64,000 nucleotides of DNA from Shewanella violacea DSS12 (GTDB taxonomy: Bacteria; Pseudomonadota; Gammaproteobacteria; Enterobacterales; Shewanellaceae), in assembly GCF_000091325.1 (NCBI RefSeq), contig NC_014012.1, positions 2,772,824 through 2,836,823 on the forward strand, given 5' to 3'. How positions within the stretch are numbered: position 1 is the stretch's first letter; every line of letters starts with the position of its first letter. Position numbers and translations under genes: made by a program. Shown one piece after another: positions 1 through 8,077 of this stretch. The notes under the pieces were generated by a model, which was not told the DNA's origin, made no database searches, and saw only the letters and a program-made list of their open reading frames with translations.

Positions 1-564
1 ATACACCATGGCATAACTGGTAGCCGTATAAGCCTGTATTTGATTGCGATTATTTTGAATGCTGATCATATTGCCCATAGAGAAACACCAGGTGCCCATT
101 AATGCGAACATTAAGCCGTACAAGACCTCAATGGACCAATTAGCCGCTAAAACATCATGACCAAACAAGAGACATATGCCCGTCAAACCGACTATAACGC
201 CTAACCAGAAGTTGCCCTTAGTCTCTATGCCATAAATCCATTTACCATGAATAGCATTGAAAATAGGTGCGGTGGCCATAACCACTGCGGTCAAACCACT
301 GGCGATATAGTGGGTGGACTGATAAAACGCTAGAAAATTTGCGCAGAAGAGACAAACACCCTGGAGGGCGAAAAAAACATGATGACGAGCCGATGTGGCT
401 TGTAACTTTTTAAATATTACGCCTATGATTAGCATCAAACTGGCCGCAATTGCAAAACGATATAGGATAGATACCTCTGTAGGCACTACTCCCTGCTGAG
501 ATTTTATGGCTATCCAGGAGAAGCCCCACACAAATATCATCAGCACATATAATAACGCCGTCAT
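1..564 (-). CDS. EamA/DMT-family inner-membrane transporter (3' part outside window)
   Basis: The frame is open from the ATG at 564 to the left edge of the window (188 codons), so the C-terminal part lies outside. It starts MTALLYVLMIFVWGFSWIAI, the usual first helix of drug/metabolite transporters (EamA). Hydrophobic helices follow, with a short positively charged loop near residue 50 and the pattern ASGLTAVVMATAPIFNAI typical of EamA helices 3-4. An AAGGA ribosome binding site lies about 7 bases upstream. It is transcribed away from the AraC-type gene at 753, which may control it. The substrate cannot be deduced; family members export amino acids, metabolites or drugs. Confidence 0.85.
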   Translation of the reverse strand, partial: MTALLYVLMIFVWGFSWIAIKSQQGVVPTEVSILYRFAIAASLMLIIGVIFKKLQATSARHHVFFALQGVCLFCANFLAFYQSTHYIASGLTAVVMATAPIFNAIHGKWIYGIETKGNFWLGVIVGLTGICLLFGHDVLAANWSIEVLYGLMFALMGTWCFSMGNMISIQNNRNQIQAYTATSYAMVY

Positions 565-752
565 AATTATTCCTTGTTCGACTAGAGGCTTCATTATCAG
601 GCAAGTGATGTCTGTTATCTGTCACTATGTTGGCGAAACTATCACGATATTGCGGTTTATTACTGGTTAAATTTGAGTTCAAACACACCTAAGGTGTTTA
701 ATGATAAATACAGTTTATTTTGAATAGCGACATTTTATAGCTGAGAGCCTAA

Positions 753-1616
753 ATGCATAAACCTGAATACATGAATAAGCACATTAGCTTCGAGGCATCC
801 TCTAAGCTCTGCTTTCGTCGGCAGAAGATAACTGAGCAGCTAAGCTGGGCCCATTATCAGAATGCGCAAGAGCGCTTATTCTACGTCAACGATAACCAGC
901 ACACTCTTAGCATGTATCTGTCTGGCGGCTATGAAACCCACAGAACCGACGTTCGTTCTGACTTCGGCGCGCCGGGGAGTTTTTGTCTCATGCCCGAGGG
1001 CAGTGAGAGTCGCTGGCAACTCGGCACGCCACAGCAATTTATGCATCTGTATTTTGATGACAGTCATTTGAAGCAGTTAGCCATTAGGGTATTTGACATG
1101 GACCCACGCATGATCTCCCTGCCTGAGCTCACTTTTTTCCGCCATCCCGGCCTTGAAGCCTTGTTTCGTTATCAAATGGCCGACACTAACTGGTCCACAG
1201 ACAATCACCTTGCCATGGCGCAAGTCACAGATACCATCTTGATATCTATGCTTCAATCTAGTGGATTGACCAAAAAGATTAACACCGTCAAGGGAGGACT
1301 GTCCCCCAAAATGGCGAACCGAGTCAGAGACTATATGCAGGCTAACTTTCATCGACAGATTTTTTTGCAGGAGTTGGCAGAGCTGGCACAACTGAGTGAA
1401 TATCACTTCTGCCGCATGTTTAAACAGAGCTTTGCCCGCACGCCTCAGGAGTACCTGATCTATGTGCGGATTGAGCAGGCTAAGCATCTTATGAAGACTT
1501 CCGAATTGACTTTAGCTCAAATATCACTCCATTGTGGTTTCTCTAATCAGAGCCATATGGGACGTAACTTTAAGAAGTTAGCCGGTATCACTCCCAAGGT
1601 ATTCCAGGGGGCGTAA
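753..1616 (+). CDS. AraC-family transcriptional regulator
   Basis: The protein has 287 residues. An N-terminal cupin-like sensor region (about 40-160) is followed by a C-terminal AraC DNA-binding domain (about 185-285) with two helix-turn-helix units, seen in LQELAELAQLSEYHFCRMF and LAQISLHCGFSNQSHMGRNF, and the usual ending near GITPKVF. The start could be the ATG at 753 or the one at 771. The gene is divergent from the EamA transporter, with 188 bases between starts, an arrangement common for a local activator of an efflux or uptake gene. The ligand is unknown. Confidence 0.88.
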   Translation: MHKPEYMNKHISFEASSKLCFRRQKITEQLSWAHYQNAQERLFYVNDNQHTLSMYLSGGYETHRTDVRSDFGAPGSFCLMPEGSESRWQLGTPQQFMHLYFDDSHLKQLAIRVFDMDPRMISLPELTFFRHPGLEALFRYQMADTNWSTDNHLAMAQVTDTILISMLQSSGLTKKINTVKGGLSPKMANRVRDYMQANFHRQIFLQELAELAQLSEYHFCRMFKQSFARTPQEYLIYVRIEQAKHLMKTSELTLAQISLHCGFSNQSHMGRNFKKLAGITPKVFQGA

Positions 1617-1637
1617 CACACGTCTGCAAGTCTCAGG

Positions 1638-1749
1638 CTCTTAGCTAATGGCTCTTGGTTAATGGCTCTTGGTTAATGGCTCTTGGTTAATGCCTCTTAT
1701 CTAAGGACTCTTATCTAAGGACTCTTATTTAAGAACTCTTATCTAAGGC
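1638..1749. repeat. Eight tandem 14-bp repeats
   Basis: Eight consecutive 14-base units occur, of the form CTCTTRKYTAAKGN. The first four end in AATGG or AATGC, and the last four read ATCTAAGG or close variants. The array lies between the AraC gene and the D-Ala-D-Ala ligase gene and is not part of any convincing coding frame. The two sub-blocks suggest two rounds of slippage expansion. Confidence 0.85.
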
Positions 1750-1909
1750 TTAGGGTTATGCCTATACCTATGTCACTCGCCTATAAAATATAGACTCAGC
1801 ATAGATAATAGCCACTTAGTGCCTAAGTTTGACTTAGGTGGTTGCAATAAATAACCATAACGTCATAGTAAGCCTGCAATCGATAAAACTGTCAGGATAT
1901 GGAGAGATA

Positions 1910-2920
1910 ATGAGCCAAACAAATCTACTGTTAATATGTGGTGGCGGTGGGGATGAACACGCAATCTCACTGATGTCAGCCAAGTTTTTTGAGACTTCAC
2001 TGGCCAAATTAGCCCATATAAACCTATTAAAAATCGAACTCGACGCACAGGGACATTATCGAACCCAAGCAGGTGAACTCTGTGAATTGACCAATCGTAA
2101 ACAGATACGTTTCGATGACGTTAATAAGGCGTCCTGGCCGGTAGATTACGTCATTCCCTGTATTCACGGTTATCCGGGAGAAACCGGTGACATTCAATCT
2201 TATTTCGAACTGATCAAGTTACCCTATTTCGGTTGCGATTCAGAAGCGAGCCGTAATTGCTTCAACAAGGTCACCGCTAAGATGTGGTTCTCGGCCCTTG
2301 GCATCCCCAATACCCCCTATATTTTCCTCAATGACTTTAACGATGACGCCATCAATCAAGCTCAGCAGGCTTTAGCCTCTTGGGGCTCGATATTCATCAA
2401 GGCCGCGTCACAAGGATCATCTGTTGGTTGTTACCGTGTAGACAGCCCGGAAGAATTAACTGAGTCATTGAAGCAAGCGTTCACCTATTCGCCCTATGTC
2501 ATCGTCGAGAAGACCATTGAAGCCAGAGAGTTGGAAGTGGCCGTATATGAGAAAGATGGTGAGATTATCGCAACTCAGCCAGGTGAGATAATCTGCGGAA
2601 CTAATACCTTTTATACTTTCGATGAAAAGTACGCCGAGAACAGCCAAGCCGAAACGAAAGTGGTTGCCGATATCAGTGAGAGTGTGAGCCAGGAAATTCG
2701 TGAGTATGCAGTCAAGGTATTCAAGGGAATGAAACTCAGTCACCTTTCTCGTATCGATTTCTTCCTCACTGCGGATAATGAAATTCTCCTCAATGAAATT
2801 AATACCTTCCCAGGTCTCACTCCCATCTCCATGTTCCCTAAGATGCTACAAAATCATGGTGACAATTTCAGTGATTACCTTAACCACAACATAATGCAGC
2901 AACTCAGCAAGAAAGACTGA
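1910..2920 (+). CDS. ddl: D-alanine--D-alanine ligase
   Basis: This ATP-grasp enzyme joins two D-alanines for peptidoglycan synthesis in the cytoplasm. The ATG at 1910 is chosen because GGAGAG lies directly upstream; an in-frame start at 1838 has no such site. The product has 336 residues. Visible motifs are the N-terminal glycine-rich [11 protein letters not shown] (family GGxSxEHxVS), [12 protein letters not shown] in the ATP-binding region, [14 protein letters not shown], and the metal- and phosphate-binding end SRIDFF...[19 protein letters not shown]. The N-terminal motif has Gly-Gly-Asp where family members usually have Gly-x-Ser. The gene is monocistronic with hairpins behind it. It is DdlA-like in size; which paralogue it is cannot be decided here. 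Confidence 0.9.
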   Translation: MSQTNLLLICGGGGDEHAISLMSAKFFETSLAKLAHINLLKIELDAQGHYRTQAGELCELTNRKQIRFDDVNKASWPVDYVIPCIHGYPGETGDIQSYFELIKLPYFGCDSEASRNCFNKVTAKMWFSALGIPNTPYIFLNDFNDDAINQAQQALASWGSIFIKAASQGSSVGCYRVDSPEELTESLKQAFTYSPYVIVEKTIEARELEVAVYEKDGEIIATQPGEIICGTNTFYTFDEKYAENSQAETKVVADISESVSQEIREYAVKVFKGMKLSHLSRIDFFLTADNEILLNEINTFPGLTPISMFPKMLQNHGDNFSDYLNHNIMQQLSKKD

Positions 2921-2929
2921 TTGCCGGCT

Positions 2930-2998
2930 CTGGCCACATAAGTATGTGGCCAGACTAGTTAAATAAATGAAGGAAAGTTAAGCTAACTTTCCTTCATT
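2930..2998 (+). terminator. Two consecutive hairpins after ddl
   Basis: Hairpin one has a perfect 10-bp stem (2930-2939 with 2944-2953). Hairpin two has a perfect 15-bp stem (2966-2980 with 2984-2998) and an A/T-rich flank on both sides, so it could also end transcription of the convergent gene that stops at 3055. Confidence 0.7.
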
Positions 2999-3054
2999 AA
3001 AAAGAACACGCCGCATTCAAGATTTTAAAACGCCATTCGATATAATTTAAAAGC

Positions 3055-3795
3055 CTAAATCTCCACGCCGTATTCCAGATAAAGCTCACTCATATAGCCA
3101 TCCCGGTACATGTTGGTCAATGCCTGCTCCAGCTGCAATATTGTCTCCATGGACATCTCACGATTGCACGCCATGGCCCGCAGTGAAGTGTAAAAGATAA
3201 GCTCGGGAGCGCCGAAGTTAATCGCCTGCTTCTGCATCTGCTCCTGAGCACTGATCAATTCTGCGGCCCAGAGTTCTATTCTCGCTCGCTTAAGCTTACG
3301 CAGGTTTTGCGCACTCACAGAGGCCAACTCCACATCGAAACCAAGGTCCATAAGGTATTCGCCTATGCCACTGCCCAGAAAACTGCCTATGGTGTAGGAT
3401 TTGGCATCGCTGAGGGTGATTAAGGGGATGATGACATCATCTCGGCTATAGAGACCATAGCGAGACACAAGCACAGGACTTATCCAGTGGAAACTCGCTT
3501 CCCTCTCCTGACTACGGCCAACGGGTAGCACACAATGACCCGGCATTCTTTCTGTGGTGATAATGGCTCGCTTGAGTGGAATAAACTTGAGCTGGTATTT
3601 AAGGTCTGTACGGGAAAAAAGCTCTTTGAGCATATCCACCAACAGCCCCTTATGTGTCTTACCCACCCTTAAGGCGAACGGAGACTCTTCATAGGTTAAG
3701 ATCTGTAAGGTTTCAGCCTGAGAAGACGAAACGCTCAGAGACAAGATGAGCATCAGACTCGTTAGCAGATGTTGCACAGGCTTATTGCCACACAT
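3055..3795 (-). CDS. Periplasmic solute-binding protein, family 3 type
   Basis: The protein has 246 residues from the ATG at 3795, which has GGAGG upstream; the longer open frame reaching back to 3885 overlaps the preceding gene and has no site. A signal peptide (LLTSLMLILSLSVSSSQA) is followed by a small SBP_bac_3-like domain: LQILTYEESPFA, GLLVDMLKELF, YQLKFIPLKRAIITTE. The start overlaps the end of the GlpV-like gene by 14 bases, so the two are probably translationally coupled. In this family such short proteins often bind amino acids or act as periplasmic sensors. No permease or ATPase is nearby. Confidence 0.8.
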   Translation of the reverse strand: MCGNKPVQHLLTSLMLILSLSVSSSQAETLQILTYEESPFALRVGKTHKGLLVDMLKELFSRTDLKYQLKFIPLKRAIITTERMPGHCVLPVGRSQEREASFHWISPVLVSRYGLYSRDDVIIPLITLSDAKSYTIGSFLGSGIGEYLMDLGFDVELASVSAQNLRKLKRARIELWAAELISAQEQMQKQAINFGAPELIFYTSLRAMACNREMSMETILQLEQALTNMYRDGYMSELYLEYGVEI

Positions 3796-5503
3796 TAATC
3801 GCCTCCTTATATTGAAGTGTCCTGCCCTTGGTCTGTTTGGTGATTTTTTGCTTGGGCGACCCCGTCTTCTCAAGCCAAAATTCACGCTTAGATTTAGGGT
3901 TTAACTTAGGCTCACAACTCATTTCGAAACTGTCGGCTATTAATGCCAATCGCTCATCGACTGCGGCGGCAAAATTATCCATGCCTGTCTGAGTGGACAC
4001 CTTTCCCTCTATGATCAGTGAAATATATTGCCACCAATAGTTAGCCAGCCCCGGATAGTCCGGGACATTGGTACCGGTTGGCGTCCATACATCCCGACCT
4101 CGACTACGATAAAATTCCACCAAGCCGCCAAGATAAGGCGCGCGAAGTGTCATCTCCTCCGACTCGATATCGGATCTCCTAATGGGCGTCAGCCCCACTA
4201 AGGTCTTCTTGAGGGAGACAGTTTTGGACACCACAAACTGAGCATAGAGCCAGGCCGCCTGCCGTCTCTTCAGAGGCGTAGACTTGAGTAAAGTCCATGA
4301 GCCAGCATCCTGATAACCGGATTTCATTCCAGTTTGCCAATACTTGCCTACTGGTGATGGCGCCACACGCCATTTAGGCGTACCGTCTGGGTTGACTACG
4401 GGCAAGCCAGGTTTAGTCAGATCGGCGACAAATGCCGTATACCAGAAAATTTGCTGGGCGATCAATCCCTTTCCCGGCCACTCTCCGGCCTGAGTAAAGT
4501 TCAGATGAATCGACTCTTCTGGGGCAAATCGATTTAACCAATAGATAAATTTATCCACCGCATATATGGCCGCCGGGCCATTTAACGCGCCGCCTCGCTG
4601 AACGCTGGCTCCGACCGGATGACAGCCTTCCACACGAATCCCCCACTCATCCACAGGTAAACCATTGGGTAAGCCTTTATCCCCAACTCCAGCCATGGAC
4701 AACCAGGCATCGGACATACGCCAACCCAGAGACGGGTCAGTTTTAGCATAATCCATGTGACCATAAATACGCTTGCCGTCGATCTCTTGCACGTCTTCAC
4801 TGAAAAACTCGGCAATATCTTCATATGCCTGCCAATTTTGCGGCACTCCGAGTTCATAGCCGTAGCGAGATTTGAACCTCTGCTTAAAGTCCTTTCGATT
4901 GAACCAATCGTGTCGATACCAGTAGAGATTAGCAAACTGCTGATCCGGTAACTGGTACAAGTGACCATCTGGGCCTGTGGTAAATTTAAGTCCGATAAAA
5001 TCTTGCAGATCCAGCGTAGGTAAGGTGACACTCTCTCCTTCAAACTGCATGAAATCAGACAGAGAAACCACGGCATTGGATCTAAAATGAGTCCCTATCA
5101 GATCGCTGTCGTTGATATAGGCGTCATAGAGATTTTGCCGAGTCATAATTTGAGCCGACAATTTTTTGATCACATCATCTTCACCGGTTAACTCATGTAC
5201 CACATGGATACCTGTGATCTCATAAAAAGCCTTCGCCAATGTACTCGCCTCATACCAATGAGTCGCGATTCTCTCGGATACCACACGAATTTTCATGCCG
5301 GAGAAATCTTGGCTGGCCGAGGTAAACCAGGTCATCTCTTGCATCTGCTCGTCTAAGGTCAAGGTAGATGGCTGAAATTCATTGTTTACCCAATGCTTTG
5401 CAGCATTGTATTTAAGATCAGACTTGCCGGTCACGGTGAAACTGATAGACACTAATAAGAGTAATAATACTAAGAGTAAATAATGTTTATTAGGATGTAG
5501 CAC
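3782..5503 (-). CDS. GlpV-like ABC transporter substrate-binding protein
   Basis: The protein has 573 residues with an N-terminal signal or anchor (HYLLLVLLLLLVSISFTVTG). The body matches what is known of the GlpV group of family 1 binding proteins, which take up glycerol in rhizobia: IRVVSERIATHWYEASTLAK, DAYINDSDLIGTHFRS, LPDQQFANLYWYRHDWF, DPSLGWRMSDAWLSMAG, and the ending YKEAINVWQ. Partner genes (glpSTPQ-type ATPases and permeases) are absent here; its only companions are the family 3 binding protein downstream and a divergent LysR gene. It may serve a transporter elsewhere or act as a ligand sensor. Family assignment is firm; the substrate is inference. Confidence 0.85.
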   Translation of the reverse strand: MLHPNKHYLLLVLLLLLVSISFTVTGKSDLKYNAAKHWVNNEFQPSTLTLDEQMQEMTWFTSASQDFSGMKIRVVSERIATHWYEASTLAKAFYEITGIHVVHELTGEDDVIKKLSAQIMTRQNLYDAYINDSDLIGTHFRSNAVVSLSDFMQFEGESVTLPTLDLQDFIGLKFTTGPDGHLYQLPDQQFANLYWYRHDWFNRKDFKQRFKSRYGYELGVPQNWQAYEDIAEFFSEDVQEIDGKRIYGHMDYAKTDPSLGWRMSDAWLSMAGVGDKGLPNGLPVDEWGIRVEGCHPVGASVQRGGALNGPAAIYAVDKFIYWLNRFAPEESIHLNFTQAGEWPGKGLIAQQIFWYTAFVADLTKPGLPVVNPDGTPKWRVAPSPVGKYWQTGMKSGYQDAGSWTLLKSTPLKRRQAAWLYAQFVVSKTVSLKKTLVGLTPIRRSDIESEEMTLRAPYLGGLVEFYRSRGRDVWTPTGTNVPDYPGLANYWWQYISLIIEGKVSTQTGMDNFAAAVDERLALIADSFEMSCEPKLNPKSKREFWLEKTGSPKQKITKQTKGRTLQYKEAINVWQ

Positions 5504-5776
5504 TCGCCCTCTCCTATCATCTAATCATGTCAAAACTCAGTCCTCTATAACTATGGTTGAGGCGCTATCTTTGTGCCAATCACCAGCCTGATTTTCCAGT
5601 GACATGACAAGATGCCTAGGTGAAAACTCAGAATAAATACATCGAGTATATGCGTATTATTTATGACTAAATTGTTATCTAGCCCCTTAATTTATAGGAT
5701 AAAATTAATTACACTAGGCCAAGAGCAAGTCATTCGCTTGCTTGGAAGAATTTAACTCTATATTGGCGGTAGTTAA

Positions 5777-6709
5777 TTGAAAAACTTTGACTTTAACTTA
5801 CTCACGGTGCTTGAAGTATTACTCGAAGAGCAAAGCGTCACCGCAGCGGCGACCCGTCTACACCTGAGTCAATCGGCGGTAAGTAAGCAACTTTCAAAGC
5901 TCAGAGAAACCTTCGACGATAAACTGTTTGAGCGCACCGCCTATGGTCTGAGGCCAACGCCTAAAGCCAAACAACTAGCACCGGAATTAAGGCGAGTCCT
6001 CAATCAGGTCGAACAGCTGACCAGACCCAGTGAGTTTGATCCCTCCATGAGCCGAAGAAAATTTCGTATCGAACTGGTCGAGACAGCTTACTCACTCACC
6101 TTCCCCTATTTCATACCCGAACTGCTCAAACAGGCACCGAATGTCAGCATAGACAGTCAAACCTGGCACAGCGAGAGTATGGATAAGCTATTACGCTGTG
6201 AAACCGATATGGGAATAGCGTGCCGGGAGTGGGATGAACGTTCCCTGTTACACATAAAGAACCTGCCCGAAGAACTGAATTATATTGAATTGACTCGCGA
6301 TCACCCCGTGTGCCTCATAAGAAAAGGTCACCCCTTGCTACAAGAAGAGTGGAATTTGGATACGTTTCTTAAGTATCGTCACCTGCAAGTGACTTTTGGC
6401 GGTATCGCCCACTGGCTGTTAGACGATGTGCTGAAGATGCAGCACCTGAAACGCGATATTGCCATTAATCTCACCGACTTTAGTAGTGCGATGCAGCTCT
6501 GTGAGAAGAGCGATCTTATTCTTTGCTCCCCGGCTAAATACGCCGAGGAGATGCTGGGCCATTACTCCTTAATCGCACTGCCGGTGCCCACAAAACTGGT
6601 GCCTGGTACTTACGTCCTACTCTGGCACAAGCATTTCGACTTAGACCCCAGCCATCGCTGGCTCAGAGAGATGATTATTGACTCGGTAAAGCAAGTTCAT
6701 CCGGTGTGA
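5777..6709 (+). CDS. LysR-family transcriptional regulator
   Basis: The protein has 310 residues with a TTG start; the sequence MKNFDFNLLTVLEVLLEEQS begins immediately as in family members. The N-terminal helix-turn-helix (VTAAATRLHLSQSAVSKQLS) is followed by a LysR substrate-binding domain. It is divergent from the two solute-binding protein genes, separated by 273 bases, which suggests it controls them. The effector is unknown. Confidence 0.9.
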   Translation: MKNFDFNLLTVLEVLLEEQSVTAAATRLHLSQSAVSKQLSKLRETFDDKLFERTAYGLRPTPKAKQLAPELRRVLNQVEQLTRPSEFDPSMSRRKFRIELVETAYSLTFPYFIPELLKQAPNVSIDSQTWHSESMDKLLRCETDMGIACREWDERSLLHIKNLPEELNYIELTRDHPVCLIRKGHPLLQEEWNLDTFLKYRHLQVTFGGIAHWLLDDVLKMQHLKRDIAINLTDFSSAMQLCEKSDLILCSPAKYAEEMLGHYSLIALPVPTKLVPGTYVLLWHKHFDLDPSHRWLREMIIDSVKQVHPV

Positions 6710-6766
6710 TCTTACTGGCTATAACTTTTCAAACTGTAAATCTCAAACTGTGGATTTTAGACATAA

Positions 6767-6800
6767 AAAAGCCTGACTTTAATATTAAAGTCAGGCTTTT
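6767..6800 (+). terminator. Intrinsic terminator after LysR gene
   Basis: A perfect inverted repeat (AAAAGCCTGACTTT, loop AATATT, and its complement) ends in T residues. It lies between the LysR gene and the end of the convergent nap operon and can act on both strands. Confidence 0.85.
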
Positions 6801-6863
6801 AAGTTTTATTGCGTATTTTTCTGTTTAAGTCGCCTTGCTCTTGGCCGACTGAAACAAGCCTCT

Positions 6864-6992
6864 TTACTTATCTGATGTTTTGGAGAGTATCCAAATAGAG
6901 GCAACAGCAACCACAGAAAAACCACCTAGTATAATGACAGGTATGGCGCTGTAGCCAAGGACATGCCATATAACATTTTCTAATGTACTCAT
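6864..6992 (-). CDS. Short hydrophobic protein of nap clusters (TIGR02808-like)
   Basis: The product has 42 residues, with an ATG at 6992 and GGAG a few bases upstream, 9 bases after the napC stop. One transmembrane helix is seen (IPVIILGGFSVVAVASIWIL) after an amphipathic start MSTLENVIWHVLGY. From memory, tiny proteins of this kind are found next to napC in Shewanella and Vibrio and carry the family name TIGR02808. No function is known; position suggests an accessory membrane peptide for the cytochrome c branch of the nitrate reductase. Confidence 0.75.
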   Translation of the reverse strand: MSTLENVIWHVLGYSAIPVIILGGFSVVAVASIWILSKTSDK

Positions 6993-7001
6993 AATGGCTC
7001 C

Positions 7002-7592
7002 TTAATTCCAACCTTCAACTTTGTGCATATCTGGTAACCTATGGGCAATACCTTTATGGCAATCCACACAGGTTTTTTCACCACTGGCAAGCGCAGTAGA
7101 GTGCTGCCTGACACTGCGTGGGCTCTGCTCGGAGAAATCCATAAAATCAAAGTTATGACAGTTACGACACTCTAAAGAGTCGTTCTTTTTCATTCTTGCC
7201 CACTCCCTTTCGGCTAAATGAGCTCGTCGTTCTTTGAATTTCTCTGGTGTACTAATGGTTTTAGTAATAAAAAACGCAAACAGCTCTTTAGAAGCCTGAA
7301 CTTTACGTACGATTTTATCCGTCCAAGCATGGGGTACGTGACAATCTGAACAGATAGCACGAACACCAGAGCGGTTAGAGTAGTGAATAGTCTCTCGAAT
7401 TTCCGCCACAATTGGCGCGTGACATCCAGAACAAAACTGTTCAGTGTTGGTCGCTTCCATACCTGTGTTAAATGCACCCCAAAACATGAGTCCACCAGCA
7501 AAGCCCATAAATAGAACGATACCTACGGCGGCTTTACTGGGCCGCCTCAATATGTTCCAAAAGCCTTTTAAGGCGTTAATAATCCATTTCAT
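7002..7592 (-). CDS. napC: NapC, membrane tetraheme cytochrome c
   Basis: The protein has 196 residues. An N-terminal transmembrane anchor (about 18-40) is followed by four CxxCH heme sites: CSGCH, CSDCH, CRNCH and CVDCH. NapC/NirT proteins take electrons from quinol and pass them to periplasmic NapB. The length fits the family. It follows napB by about 20 bases and is the last large gene of napEDABC. Confidence 0.95.
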   Translation of the reverse strand: MKWIINALKGFWNILRRPSKAAVGIVLFMGFAGGLMFWGAFNTGMEATNTEQFCSGCHAPIVAEIRETIHYSNRSGVRAICSDCHVPHAWTDKIVRKVQASKELFAFFITKTISTPEKFKERRAHLAEREWARMKKNDSLECRNCHNFDFMDFSEQSPRSVRQHSTALASGEKTCVDCHKGIAHRLPDMHKVEGWN

Positions 7593-7612
7593 ATTATTAC
7601 CTGCCTATGTTG

Positions 7613-8068
7613 TTATTGCAGTGATTTAACACGTTCGAAGGAGCTACCCACTAACGGTTTAGCATCTGCTTGTGTTACGTGGCACTGCAGGCAAAAGTAT
7701 CGTCTAGGAGAAACATCAGCCAATACTTCATCGTTTCGATTAATGAAATGAGTCACACTGATTTTAGTGGCGCCCATCTGCTTGGCTTTTTTCCAGCCAT
7801 GGCATGATAAACATTTATTAGCATTGAGTGATATTTCATAGCTCCTGATGTGATGCGGGATCAGTGGTGGCTGAAACACATAATTGCTTTCAATATCCAC
7901 CTGATCTCGCGGCACTTTCTTCAAAAGATCTGCCGGTCTCGTGACTTCTAACTCAACATTGCCGCGCAAAGACTCGACACCACCGATACCACGATCCTGA
8001 CTGACAGCAAAACCACTTATCAAAGTAAAAGTAATGCTCAACGTTATTAAAATTAATTTTTTCATCAT
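7613..8068 (-). CDS. napB: NapB, diheme cytochrome c subunit of periplasmic nitrate reductase
   Basis: The protein has 151 residues with a signal peptide (MMKKLILITLSITFTLISGFAVS) and two heme sites, CLSCH and CLQCH, as expected for NapB. It also has the PPLIPHHIRSYEISLNANKCLSCH segment typical of the family, whose histidines serve as distal heme ligands. It passes electrons from NapC to NapA in the periplasm. The gene begins 9 bases after napA stops. Confidence 0.95.
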   Translation of the reverse strand: MMKKLILITLSITFTLISGFAVSQDRGIGGVESLRGNVELEVTRPADLLKKVPRDQVDIESNYVFQPPLIPHHIRSYEISLNANKCLSCHGWKKAKQMGATKISVTHFINRNDEVLADVSPRRYFCLQCHVTQADAKPLVGSSFERVKSLQ

Positions 8069-8077
8069 AACCCTGCC

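Noticed and set aside
410-688. 92-codon minus-strand frame overlapping the first gene
   Set aside because: It is an out-of-frame shadow of the EamA transporter gene, which has the helices, the start site and the ribosome binding site.
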